Positions 30,161-41,627 of a stretch of 64,000 bases of DNA are shown piece after piece. Origin of the DNA: Marilutibacter penaei (lineage in GTDB: Bacteria; Pseudomonadota; Gammaproteobacteria; Xanthomonadales; Xanthomonadaceae); contig NZ_JACHTE010000005.1 of assembly GCF_014145395.1 (NCBI RefSeq), positions 272,064 to 336,063 of the forward strand. Direction: 5' to 3'. A program made the position numbers and the translations under genes. The notes beneath the pieces were generated by a model. The model was given only the letters and a program-made list of their open reading frames with translations, was not told where the DNA came from and ran no database searches. Positions within the stretch are counted from its first letter, which is position 1. The number at the start of each line of letters is the position of its first letter.

Positions 30161-31876
30161 ATGAATACGGTTTCGACCGCCAACCTGGTGGGAATCACGG
30201 GTATTGCCCGTCGGCTCGTCATGGACGGGGCCCTGGACGAGGCCGCCGCCCGCGAAGCCATGGCCGCATCCACGGCGGACAACCGGCCCTTGTCCCTGTA
30301 CCTGGTCGAGAAACGGCTGGTCAGCCAGCAGGCGCTGGCCGCCGCGAACTCGATGGAGTTCGGCATGCCCCTGCTGGACCCTGGCGCGCTGGACCCGGCG
30401 CAGACGGCCATCGGGACCGTGCCCGAAGAGATGCTCCGCAAGCACAACGTGCTGCCGCTGTACAAACGCGGCGGGCGGCTGTTCCTCGGCATCGCGGACC
30501 CCACCAACATCCATGCCCTCGATGAGATCAAGTTCAGGACGAACCTGGCCGTCGACGCCGTCCTGATCGACGACGAGTCCATTCGCCGGAACCTCGACCG
30601 CTGGCTGGACAACGCGGACGTCATGGAGGGGGCCAATGACGAAGGGCTGGAGAACCTCGAGGTCGGTGGCAGTGACGATGAAATCGGCGACAGCGGTGTC
30701 GACGCCAAGGGCGACGACACCCCGGTGGTCAAGTTCGTCAACAAGGTGCTTGTGGATGCGATCCGCCGCGGCGCCTCTGACATCCACTTCGAACCCTATG
30801 AAACCGAGTACCGGGTTCGCCAGCGCATCGACGGCCTGCTGAAACAGGCGGCGAAGGTGCCGGTGAAGCTGCAGGCCCGCATCGCGGCGCGCCTGAAGGT
30901 CATGTCCCAGCTGGACATCGCCGAGAAGCGCGTGCCGCAGGACGGCCGCATCAAGCTGAACCTGTCCAAGACCAAACAGATCGACTTCCGCGTCAGCACC
31001 CTGCCCACGCTGTTCGGCGAGAAGATCGTGCTGCGTATCCTCGACGGCAGCGCCGCGAAGCTCGGCATCGACAAGCTGGGGTACGAGGACGACCAGAAGG
31101 ATCTGTACCTGAGCGCCATCGCCAAGCCCTACGGCATGGTGCTGGTGACCGGCCCGACCGGTTCCGGCAAGACGGTGTCGCTGTACACCGCGCTGAACAT
31201 CCTCAACGACGAAACGCGCAACATCTCCACCGTCGAGGACCCGGTCGAAATCCGCGTGCCCGGCATCAACCAGGTGCAGATGAACGTCAAGCGCGGCATG
31301 ACCTTCGCGGCCGCGTTGCGCAGCTTCCTGCGTCAGGATCCGGACGTGATCATGGTCGGCGAAATCCGCGACCTGGAAACCGCCGAGATCGGCATCAAGG
31401 CGGCCCAGACCGGCCACATGGTGCTCTCCACCCTGCATACCAACGACGCCCCGCAGACCATCGCCCGCCTGATGAACATGGGCGTCGCGCCCTTCAACAT
31501 CACCTCTTCGGTGACGCTGGTGATTGCCCAGCGACTGGCGCGCCGGCTGCACGATTGCAAGCGCCCGGTGGACCTGCCCGACCACGCGCTACTCGCGGAG
31601 GGGTTCTCGCAAGAAGAGATCGATGCAGGCCTGAAGATCTACGAGGCCGTCGGCTGCCCCGACTGCACCGAGGGCTACAAGGGCCGGACCGGCATCTACC
31701 AGGTGATGCCGATGAGCGAAGAAATCCAGACGATCGTCTTGGCGGGCGGCAACGCACTGCAGATCGCGGAGGCAGCGCAGAGGTCGGGCATCCGCGACCT
31801 TCGCCAGTCCGCGCTGCTGAAGGTCAAGAACGGCGTTACCAGTCTTTCCGAAATCAACCGCGTGACCAAGGACTAA
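30161..31876 (+). CDS. pilB: Type IV pilus assembly ATPase PilB
   Basis: Cytoplasmic hexameric ATPase that drives pilus extension. 571 residues: N-terminal GspE-type MshEN region, Walker A GPTGSGKT (331-338), Asp box LSTVEDPVE-like ISTVEDPVEIRVPG, Walker B VIMVGEIRDLETAEI, His box MVLSTLHTNDAPQT, and a four-Cys zinc site (HDCKRP, GCPDC). The ATG at 30161 is chosen over an in-frame ATG five codons earlier. Followed after 3 bases by pilC. Confidence 0.97.
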   Translation: MNTVSTANLVGITGIARRLVMDGALDEAAAREAMAASTADNRPLSLYLVEKRLVSQQALAAANSMEFGMPLLDPGALDPAQTAIGTVPEEMLRKHNVLPLYKRGGRLFLGIADPTNIHALDEIKFRTNLAVDAVLIDDESIRRNLDRWLDNADVMEGANDEGLENLEVGGSDDEIGDSGVDAKGDDTPVVKFVNKVLVDAIRRGASDIHFEPYETEYRVRQRIDGLLKQAAKVPVKLQARIAARLKVMSQLDIAEKRVPQDGRIKLNLSKTKQIDFRVSTLPTLFGEKIVLRILDGSAAKLGIDKLGYEDDQKDLYLSAIAKPYGMVLVTGPTGSGKTVSLYTALNILNDETRNISTVEDPVEIRVPGINQVQMNVKRGMTFAAALRSFLRQDPDVIMVGEIRDLETAEIGIKAAQTGHMVLSTLHTNDAPQTIARLMNMGVAPFNITSSVTLVIAQRLARRLHDCKRPVDLPDHALLAEGFSQEEIDAGLKIYEAVGCPDCTEGYKGRTGIYQVMPMSEEIQTIVLAGGNALQIAEAAQRSGIRDLRQSALLKVKNGVTSLSEINRVTKD

Positions 31877-31879
31877 ACC

Positions 31880-33136
31880 ATGTCCGCAACCCGAACCGCA
31901 ACGACCAACCAGACCGTCCGCCGCGCCAACCCGCTGGAGCTTTTCGTATGGGAAGGCACCGACAAGCGCGGCGTGGTGATGAAGGGGGAGCAGCCGGCCA
32001 AGAGTGCCAACATGCTACGGGCTGAACTGCGCAGGCAGGGCATCACTCCGAAGGTGGTCAAGGCCAAGCCCAAGCCGCTGTTCGGCGCCGCGGGCAGTCG
32101 CATCACCCCCAAGGACATTGCGGTCTTCAGCAGGCAGATCGCGACGATGATGAAGTCCGGCGTCCCGATCGTGACCGCCATGGAGATAATCGCGCAGGGG
32201 CAGAAGAACGTCCGGATGAAGAACCTGGTCAACACGGTCAGGAGCGACATCGAAAGCGGCTCTTCCCTGTACGAGGCCATCAGCAAGCACCCCGTACAGT
32301 TCGACGAGCTCTACCGGAATCTGGTCCGCGCCGGCGAGAGCGCCGGTGTACTGGAGACCGTCCTGGACACCGTGGCGACGTACAAGGAGAACGTCGAAAG
32401 CCTGAAAGGCAAGATCAAGAAGGCCCTGTTCTATCCCGCGATGGTGATCGCGGTGGCCCTCGTCGTCAGCTCCATCCTCTTGATCTTCGTGGTGCCGCAG
32501 TTCGAGGAAGTCTTCCAGGGCTTTGGTGCCGACCTGCCGGCGTTTACCAAGCTGATCATCAAGTTCAGCGACTTCATGGTGAGCTGGTGGTGGCTGATCC
32601 TGCTTTCGGTGGTGGGCGCCGGCGTGGCATTCGTCATGCTGATGAAACGGTCCACGGCCTTCGCCCGTTTCGTGGACAGGATGCTGCTCAAGGTGCCGGT
32701 GGTCGGCCAGATCATGCATAACGCGGCGATCGCCCGTTTCGCCCGCACCCTTGCCGTGACATTCGCCGCGGGTGTGCCGCTCGTTGAAGCTCTGGGTACG
32801 GTGGCGGGCGCAACCGGCAACAGCGTGTACGAGAGTGCCGTCCTGCGCATGCGCGATGACGTGGCGGTGGGTTACACGGTCAACATGTCCATGAAGCAGA
32901 CGAACGTGTTCCCCCACATGGTCACCCAGATGGTCGCGATCGGCGAGGAAGCCGGTGCGCTGGATGCGATGCTGTTCAAGGTGGCCGAGTTCTACGAAGA
33001 AGAGGTCAACAATGCGGTGGATGCGCTGAGCAGCCTGCTGGAGCCGCTGATCATGGTCATCCTGGGTGTGCTGGTGGGCGGCATGGTCATCGCGATGTAC
33101 CTGCCGATCTTCAAGCTGGCAGCAGCCGTCGGCTGA
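31880..33136 (+). CDS. pilC: Type IV pilus inner-membrane platform protein PilC
   Basis: 418-residue polytopic protein that couples PilB to the growing pilus. Two T2SSF domains (DIAVFSRQIATMMKSGVPIV and ARFARTLAVTFAAGVPLVEAL) and three membrane segments near residues 190, 235 and 395 are as expected. Three bases separate it from pilB and pilD, so the genes are one operon. Confidence 0.97.
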   Translation: MSATRTATTNQTVRRANPLELFVWEGTDKRGVVMKGEQPAKSANMLRAELRRQGITPKVVKAKPKPLFGAAGSRITPKDIAVFSRQIATMMKSGVPIVTAMEIIAQGQKNVRMKNLVNTVRSDIESGSSLYEAISKHPVQFDELYRNLVRAGESAGVLETVLDTVATYKENVESLKGKIKKALFYPAMVIAVALVVSSILLIFVVPQFEEVFQGFGADLPAFTKLIIKFSDFMVSWWWLILLSVVGAGVAFVMLMKRSTAFARFVDRMLLKVPVVGQIMHNAAIARFARTLAVTFAAGVPLVEALGTVAGATGNSVYESAVLRMRDDVAVGYTVNMSMKQTNVFPHMVTQMVAIGEEAGALDAMLFKVAEFYEEEVNNAVDALSSLLEPLIMVILGVLVGGMVIAMYLPIFKLAAAVG

Positions 33137-33139
33137 CAC

Positions 33140-34003
33140 ATGGCATTCCTCGACCAGAACCCGGCCATCGGGTATCCGCTGGTGGCCGGACTGGGGCTGC
33201 TGGTGGGCAGCTTCCTGAACGTGGTGATCCTCCGCCTGCCCAAGCGGCTGGAGTGGGAATGGAAGCGGGACAGCCGCGAGATCCTGGGCGAGCCCGAGGA
33301 TTACGACCCGCCACCGCCCGGCATCGTGGTGGAGCGCTCCCACTGCCCGAAGTGCAAGCGCCAGCTCCGATGGTACGAGAACGTCCCGGTCGTGAGCTGG
33401 GCCATCCAGGGCGGCAAGTGCCGGGGCTGCGGCGAGAAAATCTCCATCCAGTACCCGCTGGTGGAGCTGGTGACCATGCTGCTCGTGGTCGCCAGCGTGT
33501 GGCAGTTCGGGTTCGGCTGGCAGGGTTTTGGCGCGGCGCTGTTCAGCTGTTTCCTGGTGGCGCTGTCGGGCATCGATTTCCGCACCCAGCTGCTGCCCGA
33601 CCAGCTCACCCTGCCCCTGATGTGGCTCGGCCTGATCGCCAGCGCGGACAGCCTGTACATGCCGACCAAGCCCGCCCTGCTGGGGGCCGTGGGCGGCTAC
33701 CTCAGCCTGTGGACGGTGTGGTGGATCTTCAAGCAACTGACCGGCAAGGAAGGCATGGGCCATGGCGATTTCAAGCTGCTCGCCGCCATCGGCGCATGGG
33801 TGGGCTTGAAGGGCATCCTGCCCACGATCCTGATCTCCTCCCTGGTCGGCGCCATCATCGGTTCGGTCTGGCTGGCCATGAAGGGCCGGGATCGGGCGAC
33901 GCCGATCCCCTTCGGTCCCTACCTGGCGATCGCCGGCTGGATCGTGTTCTTCTGGGGCGAACCCATCGTAGGCGGCTACCTGCGCTATTCCGGGCTGGGC
34001 TGA
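33140..34003 (+). CDS. pilD: Prepilin leader peptidase / N-methyltransferase PilD
   Basis: Inner-membrane aspartyl peptidase that cuts pilin leaders after Gly and methylates the new N-terminal Phe; also serves type II secretion pseudopilins. 287 residues. Zinc-binding Cys69, Cys72, Cys94 and Cys97 in the cytoplasmic loop; catalytic Asp residues in ALSGIDFRTQLLPD and GMGHGDFKLLA. Probably processes both pilins in this window and, if present elsewhere, the secretion system exporting the collagenase. Confidence 0.97.
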   Translation: MAFLDQNPAIGYPLVAGLGLLVGSFLNVVILRLPKRLEWEWKRDSREILGEPEDYDPPPPGIVVERSHCPKCKRQLRWYENVPVVSWAIQGGKCRGCGEKISIQYPLVELVTMLLVVASVWQFGFGWQGFGAALFSCFLVALSGIDFRTQLLPDQLTLPLMWLGLIASADSLYMPTKPALLGAVGGYLSLWTVWWIFKQLTGKEGMGHGDFKLLAAIGAWVGLKGILPTILISSLVGAIIGSVWLAMKGRDRATPIPFGPYLAIAGWIVFFWGEPIVGGYLRYSGLG

Positions 34004-34034
34004 CCGTCACGCGGGATCGCGCGACAATGCGCGC

Positions 34035-34646
34035 ATGAGCGACACCATCATCGGCGTCACCGGGGGCGTCGCCTCCGGCAAGAGCACGGTCACCCGCCTC
34101 TTCGAGGCGCTCGGCGTCGAGGTCGTTGACGCCGACGTCGCCGCGCGTGAAGTCGTTGCGCCAGGCAGCGATGGGCTGGCCGAAGTCGTGACGGCTTTCG
34201 GCGCCGGGGTTCTGGACGGCAGCGGGGCGTTGGACCGCGCGTCCATGCGCCAGCGCGTCTTCGCCGACGAGGACAGCCGCCATCGCCTTGAGGCCATCAT
34301 CCACCCGCGGGTCCGCACCTGGATGCAGGAACGTTGCTTGGCAGCCACCGGTCCGTACGCGATCGCCGCGATCCCCCTGCTCGCGGAAGGCGGCGGACGT
34401 GCCACTTGGCCCTGGCTGGCACGCATCCTGGTGGTGGACGTGCCGGAAGCCGTGCAACGCGAGCGCCTGATGGCGCGCGACGGCGTGGACGAGGCGCTGG
34501 CGCTGCGCATGATAGCGGCGCAGTCCGATCGTGCCGGGCGACTGGCGATCGCCGACGACGTGCTCGTCAACGACGGGCCGCTTGAAGCGCTGGATGCACA
34601 CGTGGCGGCCCTGGACCGCCGCTACCGGGCGCTGGCCAGCGTCTGA
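34035..34646 (+). CDS. coaE: Dephospho-CoA kinase
   Basis: Last step of coenzyme A synthesis. 203 residues with P-loop GGVASGKSTV, the VVDADVAAREVV motif and a LID-like region rich in Arg. Follows pilD by about 30 bases, an arrangement conserved in many gammaproteobacteria. Confidence 0.96.
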   Translation: MSDTIIGVTGGVASGKSTVTRLFEALGVEVVDADVAAREVVAPGSDGLAEVVTAFGAGVLDGSGALDRASMRQRVFADEDSRHRLEAIIHPRVRTWMQERCLAATGPYAIAAIPLLAEGGGRATWPWLARILVVDVPEAVQRERLMARDGVDEALALRMIAAQSDRAGRLAIADDVLVNDGPLEALDAHVAALDRRYRALASV

Positions 34647-34671
34647 GCGGAGCGGGCGGACCGGGGCGGAT

Positions 34672-35622
34672 TCAGGCCGTCATCGGCCACAGGCTGCGGA
34701 TCGCAGCGATGCCCTGGGCCCCGTGGCGACGCGCTTCATCGAGATCGTCCAGCCCCAGGCCCCCGATCGCATAGATCGGCAGGCTGACCTGTTCGCGCAG
34801 CTGCGCAAAGCCTGCCCAGCCGATGCCGGCCACACCGGGATGGCTGGGCGTTTCCCGCACCGTCCCGAGCACGGCGAAATCGCAACCCAGGGCCTCTGCC
34901 TGGCGCAGCTCGGCAAGGTCATGGCACGAGGCGCCGACCGGCACCGACCCGGGCAACGGGCGTTCGTCGAGCTCCCCCAGCTGGGCGGCAGTCAAGTGCA
35001 CGCCGGTGCCGAGCAGCCGGGCCAGTGCGATGTCACCGTTGAGCAGGCACTCCACCCCGGCTTTGCGGCAGCGCCGTGCCACGGCCGACGCCAGTGCCCG
35101 GATCCGCTCGGGCGCCAGCCCCGGCACCCGCACCTGCACGCGCTCGATGCCGGTCTTCAGCGCGGCATCCAGCCCCGCCAGCCAGCGACCGTCGTCTTCG
35201 CCGGGCAATGGCGTCACCAGGTAAAGCGGGGGCTGGCCCAGCGCGGCCACCACCGGCACGTCGGCCGGTGGCATGGTGTACCGGTCGAGCTTCTCCGGAG
35301 GCACCCAGACCAGCGCCTGCTGCTCGCGACCGCGCGGCGCCCCGTCCCAATCGTCGATCTCGCGGACTTCGAGGCGCAGGCGCTTGTCGGGATATTCCTG
35401 CGGCACGGTGATGACGTGCGCGCCCACGCGGGCCTCGATCCCCAGCTCCTCGCGCAGTTCCCGGACCAGCGCCTCGTCGGGCGATTCACTGGCCTTGCGC
35501 TTCCCGCCGGGGAACTCCCAGCGACCGGCGAAATCACGGCCCTCGGTACGCCGGGTCAACAGGACCCGACCTCGCGCGTCGCGGAGCACGCCGGCCACCA
35601 CGTCCACGTGGCGCTTGCTCAT
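34672..35622 (-). CDS. Nudix hydrolase (MutT-like) fused to a thiamine-phosphate-synthase-like domain
   Basis: 316 residues. The N-terminal Nudix domain (1-130) removes 8-oxo-dGTP or similar; it keeps the full Nudix box, GKRKASESPDEALVRELREE then LG. The C-terminal TIM-barrel domain (about 135-316) resembles ThiE/TenI: VQVRVPGL, LLNGDIALARLLGTGVHL, GASCHDLAELRQA, PIYAIGGL. ThiE landmarks are only partly kept, so thiamine-phosphate synthase activity is doubtful. The fusion occurs in other gammaproteobacteria, usually beside secA, as here. Start MSKRHVDVVAGVL chosen by Nudix homology; a start four codons earlier is possible. Confidence 0.85.
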   Translation of the reverse strand: MSKRHVDVVAGVLRDARGRVLLTRRTEGRDFAGRWEFPGGKRKASESPDEALVRELREELGIEARVGAHVITVPQEYPDKRLRLEVREIDDWDGAPRGREQQALVWVPPEKLDRYTMPPADVPVVAALGQPPLYLVTPLPGEDDGRWLAGLDAALKTGIERVQVRVPGLAPERIRALASAVARRCRKAGVECLLNGDIALARLLGTGVHLTAAQLGELDERPLPGSVPVGASCHDLAELRQAEALGCDFAVLGTVRETPSHPGVAGIGWAGFAQLREQVSLPIYAIGGLGLDDLDEARRHGAQGIAAIRSLWPMTA

Positions 35623-35716
35623 GCCATGCCGCATCCCTGCCGGTGCCACTCCCCCCCCCCTGCCCTCCGGCCCGGCCTTCATGGCCGTGGGCGGGCAGGG
35701 CCGACTGGACGCCGGG

Positions 35717-38461
<2,745 letters not shown>

Positions 38462-38509
38462 GGACGGACCGATGGTGTTCGTGGACGGAACCCGCAGGGC
38501 GGACGCCGG

Positions 38510-38537
38510 AAAAAAGAGGGGGGCGCAAGCGCCCCCC
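38510..38537 (-). terminator. Terminator-shaped hairpin in the secA leader (terminator of the M23 gene and/or attenuator)
   Basis: On the minus strand GGGGGGCGC-TT-GCGCCCCCC (38537-38518) is followed by TCTTTTTT. It lies 49 bases before the secA ATG. A TACAAT -10 candidate (38552-38547) sits just upstream, so a secA transcript could begin with this hairpin. Confidence 0.75.
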
Positions 38538-38560
38538 GGCACTCCGATTGTAGCTGGGGG

Positions 38561-38690
38561 CGAGGAAGCCTGCTTGCAAGGCACTGCCTTGCAGGCGTCC
38601 GAGCGCCCGGAGCGGCTGTGACGCGCAGGGCCGGAACGAGGAAGCCTGCTTGCAAGGCATGGCCTTGCGGGCTTCCGGGTGCCCGGAGCG
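38561..38690. repeat. Direct pair of 54-bp REP-like repeats
   Basis: Two copies (38561-38614 and 38637-38690), spaced 76 bases apart, begin with the same 23 bases and differ at about six of 54 positions. Each contains an imperfect palindrome with arms TGCAAGGC and GCCTTGC, and each ends CCCGGAGCG. Probably a dispersed hairpin element inserted between the M23 gene and secA. Confidence 0.7.
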
Positions 38691-38796
38691 ACGGCGTGCC
38701 TGCGGGCGGCTCCCCGCGCGGATCGGCGCGCCTTCGGCCGCCCGGAATACAACGAAGGCCGCCCGGGGGCAGCCTTCATCGCATCGATACGGGATT

Positions 38797-39708
38797 TCAG
38801 CCCTGCAGCAGTGGCGACTGCTGGCTGAGGAAGTTGCGGGGGTTCACGACCTTGCCGTGTTCCCACACTTCGAAGTGCACGTGGGCGCCGGTCGAGCGAC
38901 CGGTGGAGCCCGCCTTGGCGATCTCCTGGCCGGCGCGGACCAGCTCGCCAACCCGGCGGGACAGGCGCGAGTTGTGCGCGTACCGGGTCACGTAGCCATT
39001 GCCGTGGTCGACTTCCACCACCTTGCCGTAGCCGGAACGGACACCCGAATAGCTGATGACGCCGTCCGCGACGGCGTAGACCGGGTCACCGGTGTTGGCG
39101 TCGAAGTCCAGGCCCTTGTGCAGCGCGCGACCGCCGCGGAAGGGATCGGCACGGTAGCCGAAACCCGAGGTGATGTAGCTGCGACCCACCGGTGAACGCG
39201 AGGGCACGGCGTTCAGGTCGAGCTGGCGGCTGAACAGCAGCGACTCCAGTACGGAGAGCTGCTCGCCCGAGGCCTTGAACTGCGCATCGAGCTGCTGCAG
39301 GCCTTCGTCGAGCTCGGGCTTGCTGATATCTTCCACCGGGCCTGCACCACCGACGCCGACGGGCTTCTCGAAGTCGAATTCGCCGTCCTGGAGCTGGCCG
39401 ATGCGCGTCAGGCGCTCGCCCAGCGCGTTCAGGCGGTTCGCCTCGGCCTGGAGTTCGCCCAGGCGGGCAGCGAGCGCGTTGACCTCGCGCTGCGCCTCGC
39501 GCCGGGTATCCTCGATCTGCGCCTGTTGCGCCGCCACCTCGCTCCGGAGCGAGGACGTGGACAACGCAGCGACGCCCAGGCCGATGCCGAGACCGGCCAC
39601 CAGCAGCGCCGAAGCGTACACGCCGGGGCGGCTGGCGCCGAGGCGGTGGCCCCGGTCGAGCAGGCCGACGTTGCGAAGTCGCGGCGAAATGTATTTGTCG
39701 AAGGTCAT
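38797..39708 (-). CDS. M23 family metallopeptidase (LytM/peptidoglycan endopeptidase type)
   Basis: 303 residues. One membrane anchor near residues 30-50 ([20 protein letters not shown]), a coiled coil (about 55-105, rich in Glu/Gln/Arg) and a C-terminal LytM domain with zinc ligands in HKGLDFD and HVHFE. Such proteins cut peptidoglycan cross-links or activate amidases in the periplasm. The gene before secA in xanthomonads is of this type. Its start codon is only 7 bases from that of the divergent DUF721 gene. Confidence 0.9.
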   Translation of the reverse strand: MTFDKYISPRLRNVGLLDRGHRLGASRPGVYASALLVAGLGIGLGVAALSTSSLRSEVAAQQAQIEDTRREAQREVNALAARLGELQAEANRLNALGERLTRIGQLQDGEFDFEKPVGVGGAGPVEDISKPELDEGLQQLDAQFKASGEQLSVLESLLFSRQLDLNAVPSRSPVGRSYITSGFGYRADPFRGGRALHKGLDFDANTGDPVYAVADGVISYSGVRSGYGKVVEVDHGNGYVTRYAHNSRLSRRVGELVRAGQEIAKAGSTGRSTGAHVHFEVWEHGKVVNPRNFLSQQSPLLQG

Positions 39709-39715
39709 GTGTCCG

Positions 39716-40156
39716 ATGTCTGATTCCAAAGCCAAGTCGCGAAGTGCCCGCCAATCGGCTCCGCAGGAAGCGCTGGACGCGCTGCTTGCCGAGCCTTCTG
39801 GCGATCCGATCCGCCGGGCCATATGGCTCGGCGAAGTCGACCGTCGCCTACATCCCCACCTGCCCCCTTCACTCGCCGAACATGCACGGCTTGCGAACAT
39901 CAAGGGAAGCACGCTGGTTTTTGTCGTCGACGCTCCGGTATGGAGTGCGAAACTGCGCCTTGCCGCACCGGACCTGCTCGACGTGGCCCGATCCATCGGG
40001 CTTGTCGCCACCGACGTGGCCATCAAGGTTTCGACGGATGCCCGCCTGCCCCCCGTAACGCCACCACGCCGGCCCATCCCCCTGTCACCGCGATCCGAAC
40101 AGGCATTGCGGTCGGCCCTCGACAGCCTGCGGGACGACGAGGCGTCGCGCGACTGA
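39716..40156 (+). CDS. DUF721 family protein
   Basis: 146 residues with the DUF721 (DciA-related) signature: RRAIWLGEVDRRLHPHLPPSLAEHARLANI and LVFVVDAPVWSAKLRLAAPDLLD. The family includes DciA, the ancestral replicative-helicase loader found in bacteria lacking DnaC, and in this family of bacteria the protein may have that role. Start at ATG 39716; an ATG three codons earlier (39707) overlaps the divergent M23 start. Lies between lpxC and the M23 gene, as in Xanthomonas. Confidence 0.82.
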   Translation: MSDSKAKSRSARQSAPQEALDALLAEPSGDPIRRAIWLGEVDRRLHPHLPPSLAEHARLANIKGSTLVFVVDAPVWSAKLRLAAPDLLDVARSIGLVATDVAIKVSTDARLPPVTPPRRPIPLSPRSEQALRSALDSLRDDEASRD

Positions 40157-40237
40157 AGGTCGGACCAGGCGACGCGTCTCCGGGACGCACACGCCATGAC
40201 AAAGCGATGTGAAATCCTACTGAGCGAAACCGGGCTG

Positions 40238-40290
40238 TTTGTTAACTATTCGATAACAAAAAAGAAATTAATTGTTAAAATTTAGTTAAC
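40238..40290. other. AT-rich islet with paired dyads
   Basis: About 50 bases at roughly 20% GC within DNA near 68% GC. It contains TTTGTTA-N9-TAACAAA (40238-40260), GTTAA-N7-TTAAC (40274-40290) and two GTTAAC palindromes. It lies between the convergent DUF721 and lpxC genes, where no gene promoter is required. The rest of 40157-40480 has an 8-bp hairpin (CCGGCATC-GCG-GATGCCGG at 40355-40373) and a GTTCACG/CGTGAAC inverted repeat, but no credible ORF. A small-RNA promoter or protein-binding site is possible. Confidence 0.5.
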
Positions 40291-40480
40291 GCCCGGGAGA
40301 GTGTTCACGTCTGTGACGGCGGCACGTTTCATTCGTGAACGGATCACGCGCCCACCGGCATCGCGGATGCCGGCATGGCCAAGGCACTTCCGATAGGGCA
40401 CAGGGCGCCGGTGCCGCGGGCCCGGCGCAATCGCCGGCGCAATCGGGAACGGGGGGCAGGCCGCCGCCCCGTCAGGCGTC

Positions 40481-41392
40481 TCAGGCCCCCGCAGGCGCGG
40501 GTGAATAGGCCACGGGCTCGGCCACGTCGTCTTCGAAGGTCACTTCGTCCCAGGCGGACGTTTCCGCCAGCAGCGCGCGGACCAGGGCGTTGTTGAGGGC
40601 GTGCCCGGACTTGAAGCCTTCGTAGGCGCCGATGATCGGATGGCCGGCCAGGTAGAGGTCGCCGACCGCATCCAGGATCTTGTGGCGGACGAACTCGTCG
40701 GCGTAGCGCAGCCCGTCTTCGTTCAGGACGCGGAACTCATCCAGCACGATCGCGTTGTCCATGGAGCCACCCAGCCCCAGGTTGCGCTCGCGCATGAACT
40801 CCAGGTCGCGCATGAAGCCGAAGGTCCGGGCCCGGCTGACTTCCTTGATATAGGCCGCGGTCGAAAAGTCCACTTCGGCCCTCGACTGCGAGTCGGGAAT
40901 CGCGGGATGGTCGAACTCGACTGTAAAGCCGAGGCGGAAGCCATCGTGCGGCTCGAAGCGGGCGATCTTGTCGCCGTCGCGCACTTCCACCGGGTGCTTG
41001 ATGCGGATGAAGCGCTTCGGGGCGTCCTGCTCCAGGATGCCCGCCGACTGCAGCAGGAACACGAACGGACCCGCCGAGCCATCCATGATCGGGACTTCCG
41101 GCGCGGAGAGTTCCACGATTGCGTTGTCGATGCCGAGGCCGGCCATCGCGGAGAGCAGGTGTTCGACGGTCTGGATCTTGGCCGGGCCGCAGCTGAGGCC
41201 GGTGCACAGCACGGTTTCGCTGACCAGCTCGGCGCGCGCGGGGATCTCCGCGACCGGATCGAGGTCGACCCGACGGAATACGATCCCGTGGTCCACCGGG
41301 GCGGGCCGCAAAGTCAGGAACACCTTCTCGCCACTGTGCAGCCCCACGCCGGTGGCGCGGATCACGTTCTTCAGGGTGCGTTGGCGCTGCAT
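40481..41392 (-). CDS. lpxC: UDP-3-O-acyl-N-acetylglucosamine deacetylase LpxC
   Basis: First committed step of lipid A synthesis; zinc deacetylase in the cytosol. 303 residues. Zinc ligands are in TVEHLLSA and [10 protein letters not shown], and catalytic His in SGHALNN. Start MQRQRTLKN at 41392 fits the family; the ORF extends 32 codons upstream without family similarity. It follows ftsZ after 235 bases, the standard end of the dcw region. Confidence 0.98.
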   Translation of the reverse strand: MQRQRTLKNVIRATGVGLHSGEKVFLTLRPAPVDHGIVFRRVDLDPVAEIPARAELVSETVLCTGLSCGPAKIQTVEHLLSAMAGLGIDNAIVELSAPEVPIMDGSAGPFVFLLQSAGILEQDAPKRFIRIKHPVEVRDGDKIARFEPHDGFRLGFTVEFDHPAIPDSQSRAEVDFSTAAYIKEVSRARTFGFMRDLEFMRERNLGLGGSMDNAIVLDEFRVLNEDGLRYADEFVRHKILDAVGDLYLAGHPIIGAYEGFKSGHALNNALVRALLAETSAWDEVTFEDDVAEPVAYSPAPAGA

Positions 41393-41627
41393 GTCGGGAA
41401 TCGGTGCCTGTGCGGGGCGTGGGGACGCCGAAAACACGGGGGAGAATATCACGCAGGTGGCTGAACCTGAACGGAAAGACGGCACTGTCCCATGCCTGTC
41501 ATCCGACCCGGGGAAACTGACCGACCCGACGTGACGGGCCGGTCAAGAAGCGGTCGCGCCATGCGACGCGCCGCGAAATCCCCACCGGCCGGGGACGAGT
41601 CCGGCCGGAGGCATGCCGGGTTCCGGG

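Noticed and set aside
38462..38866. N-terminal extension of SecA or a separate leader peptide of SecM type
   Set aside because: The extension is translated repeat DNA. A loosely arrest-like GVRPAGS in another frame does not match SecM and was judged chance.
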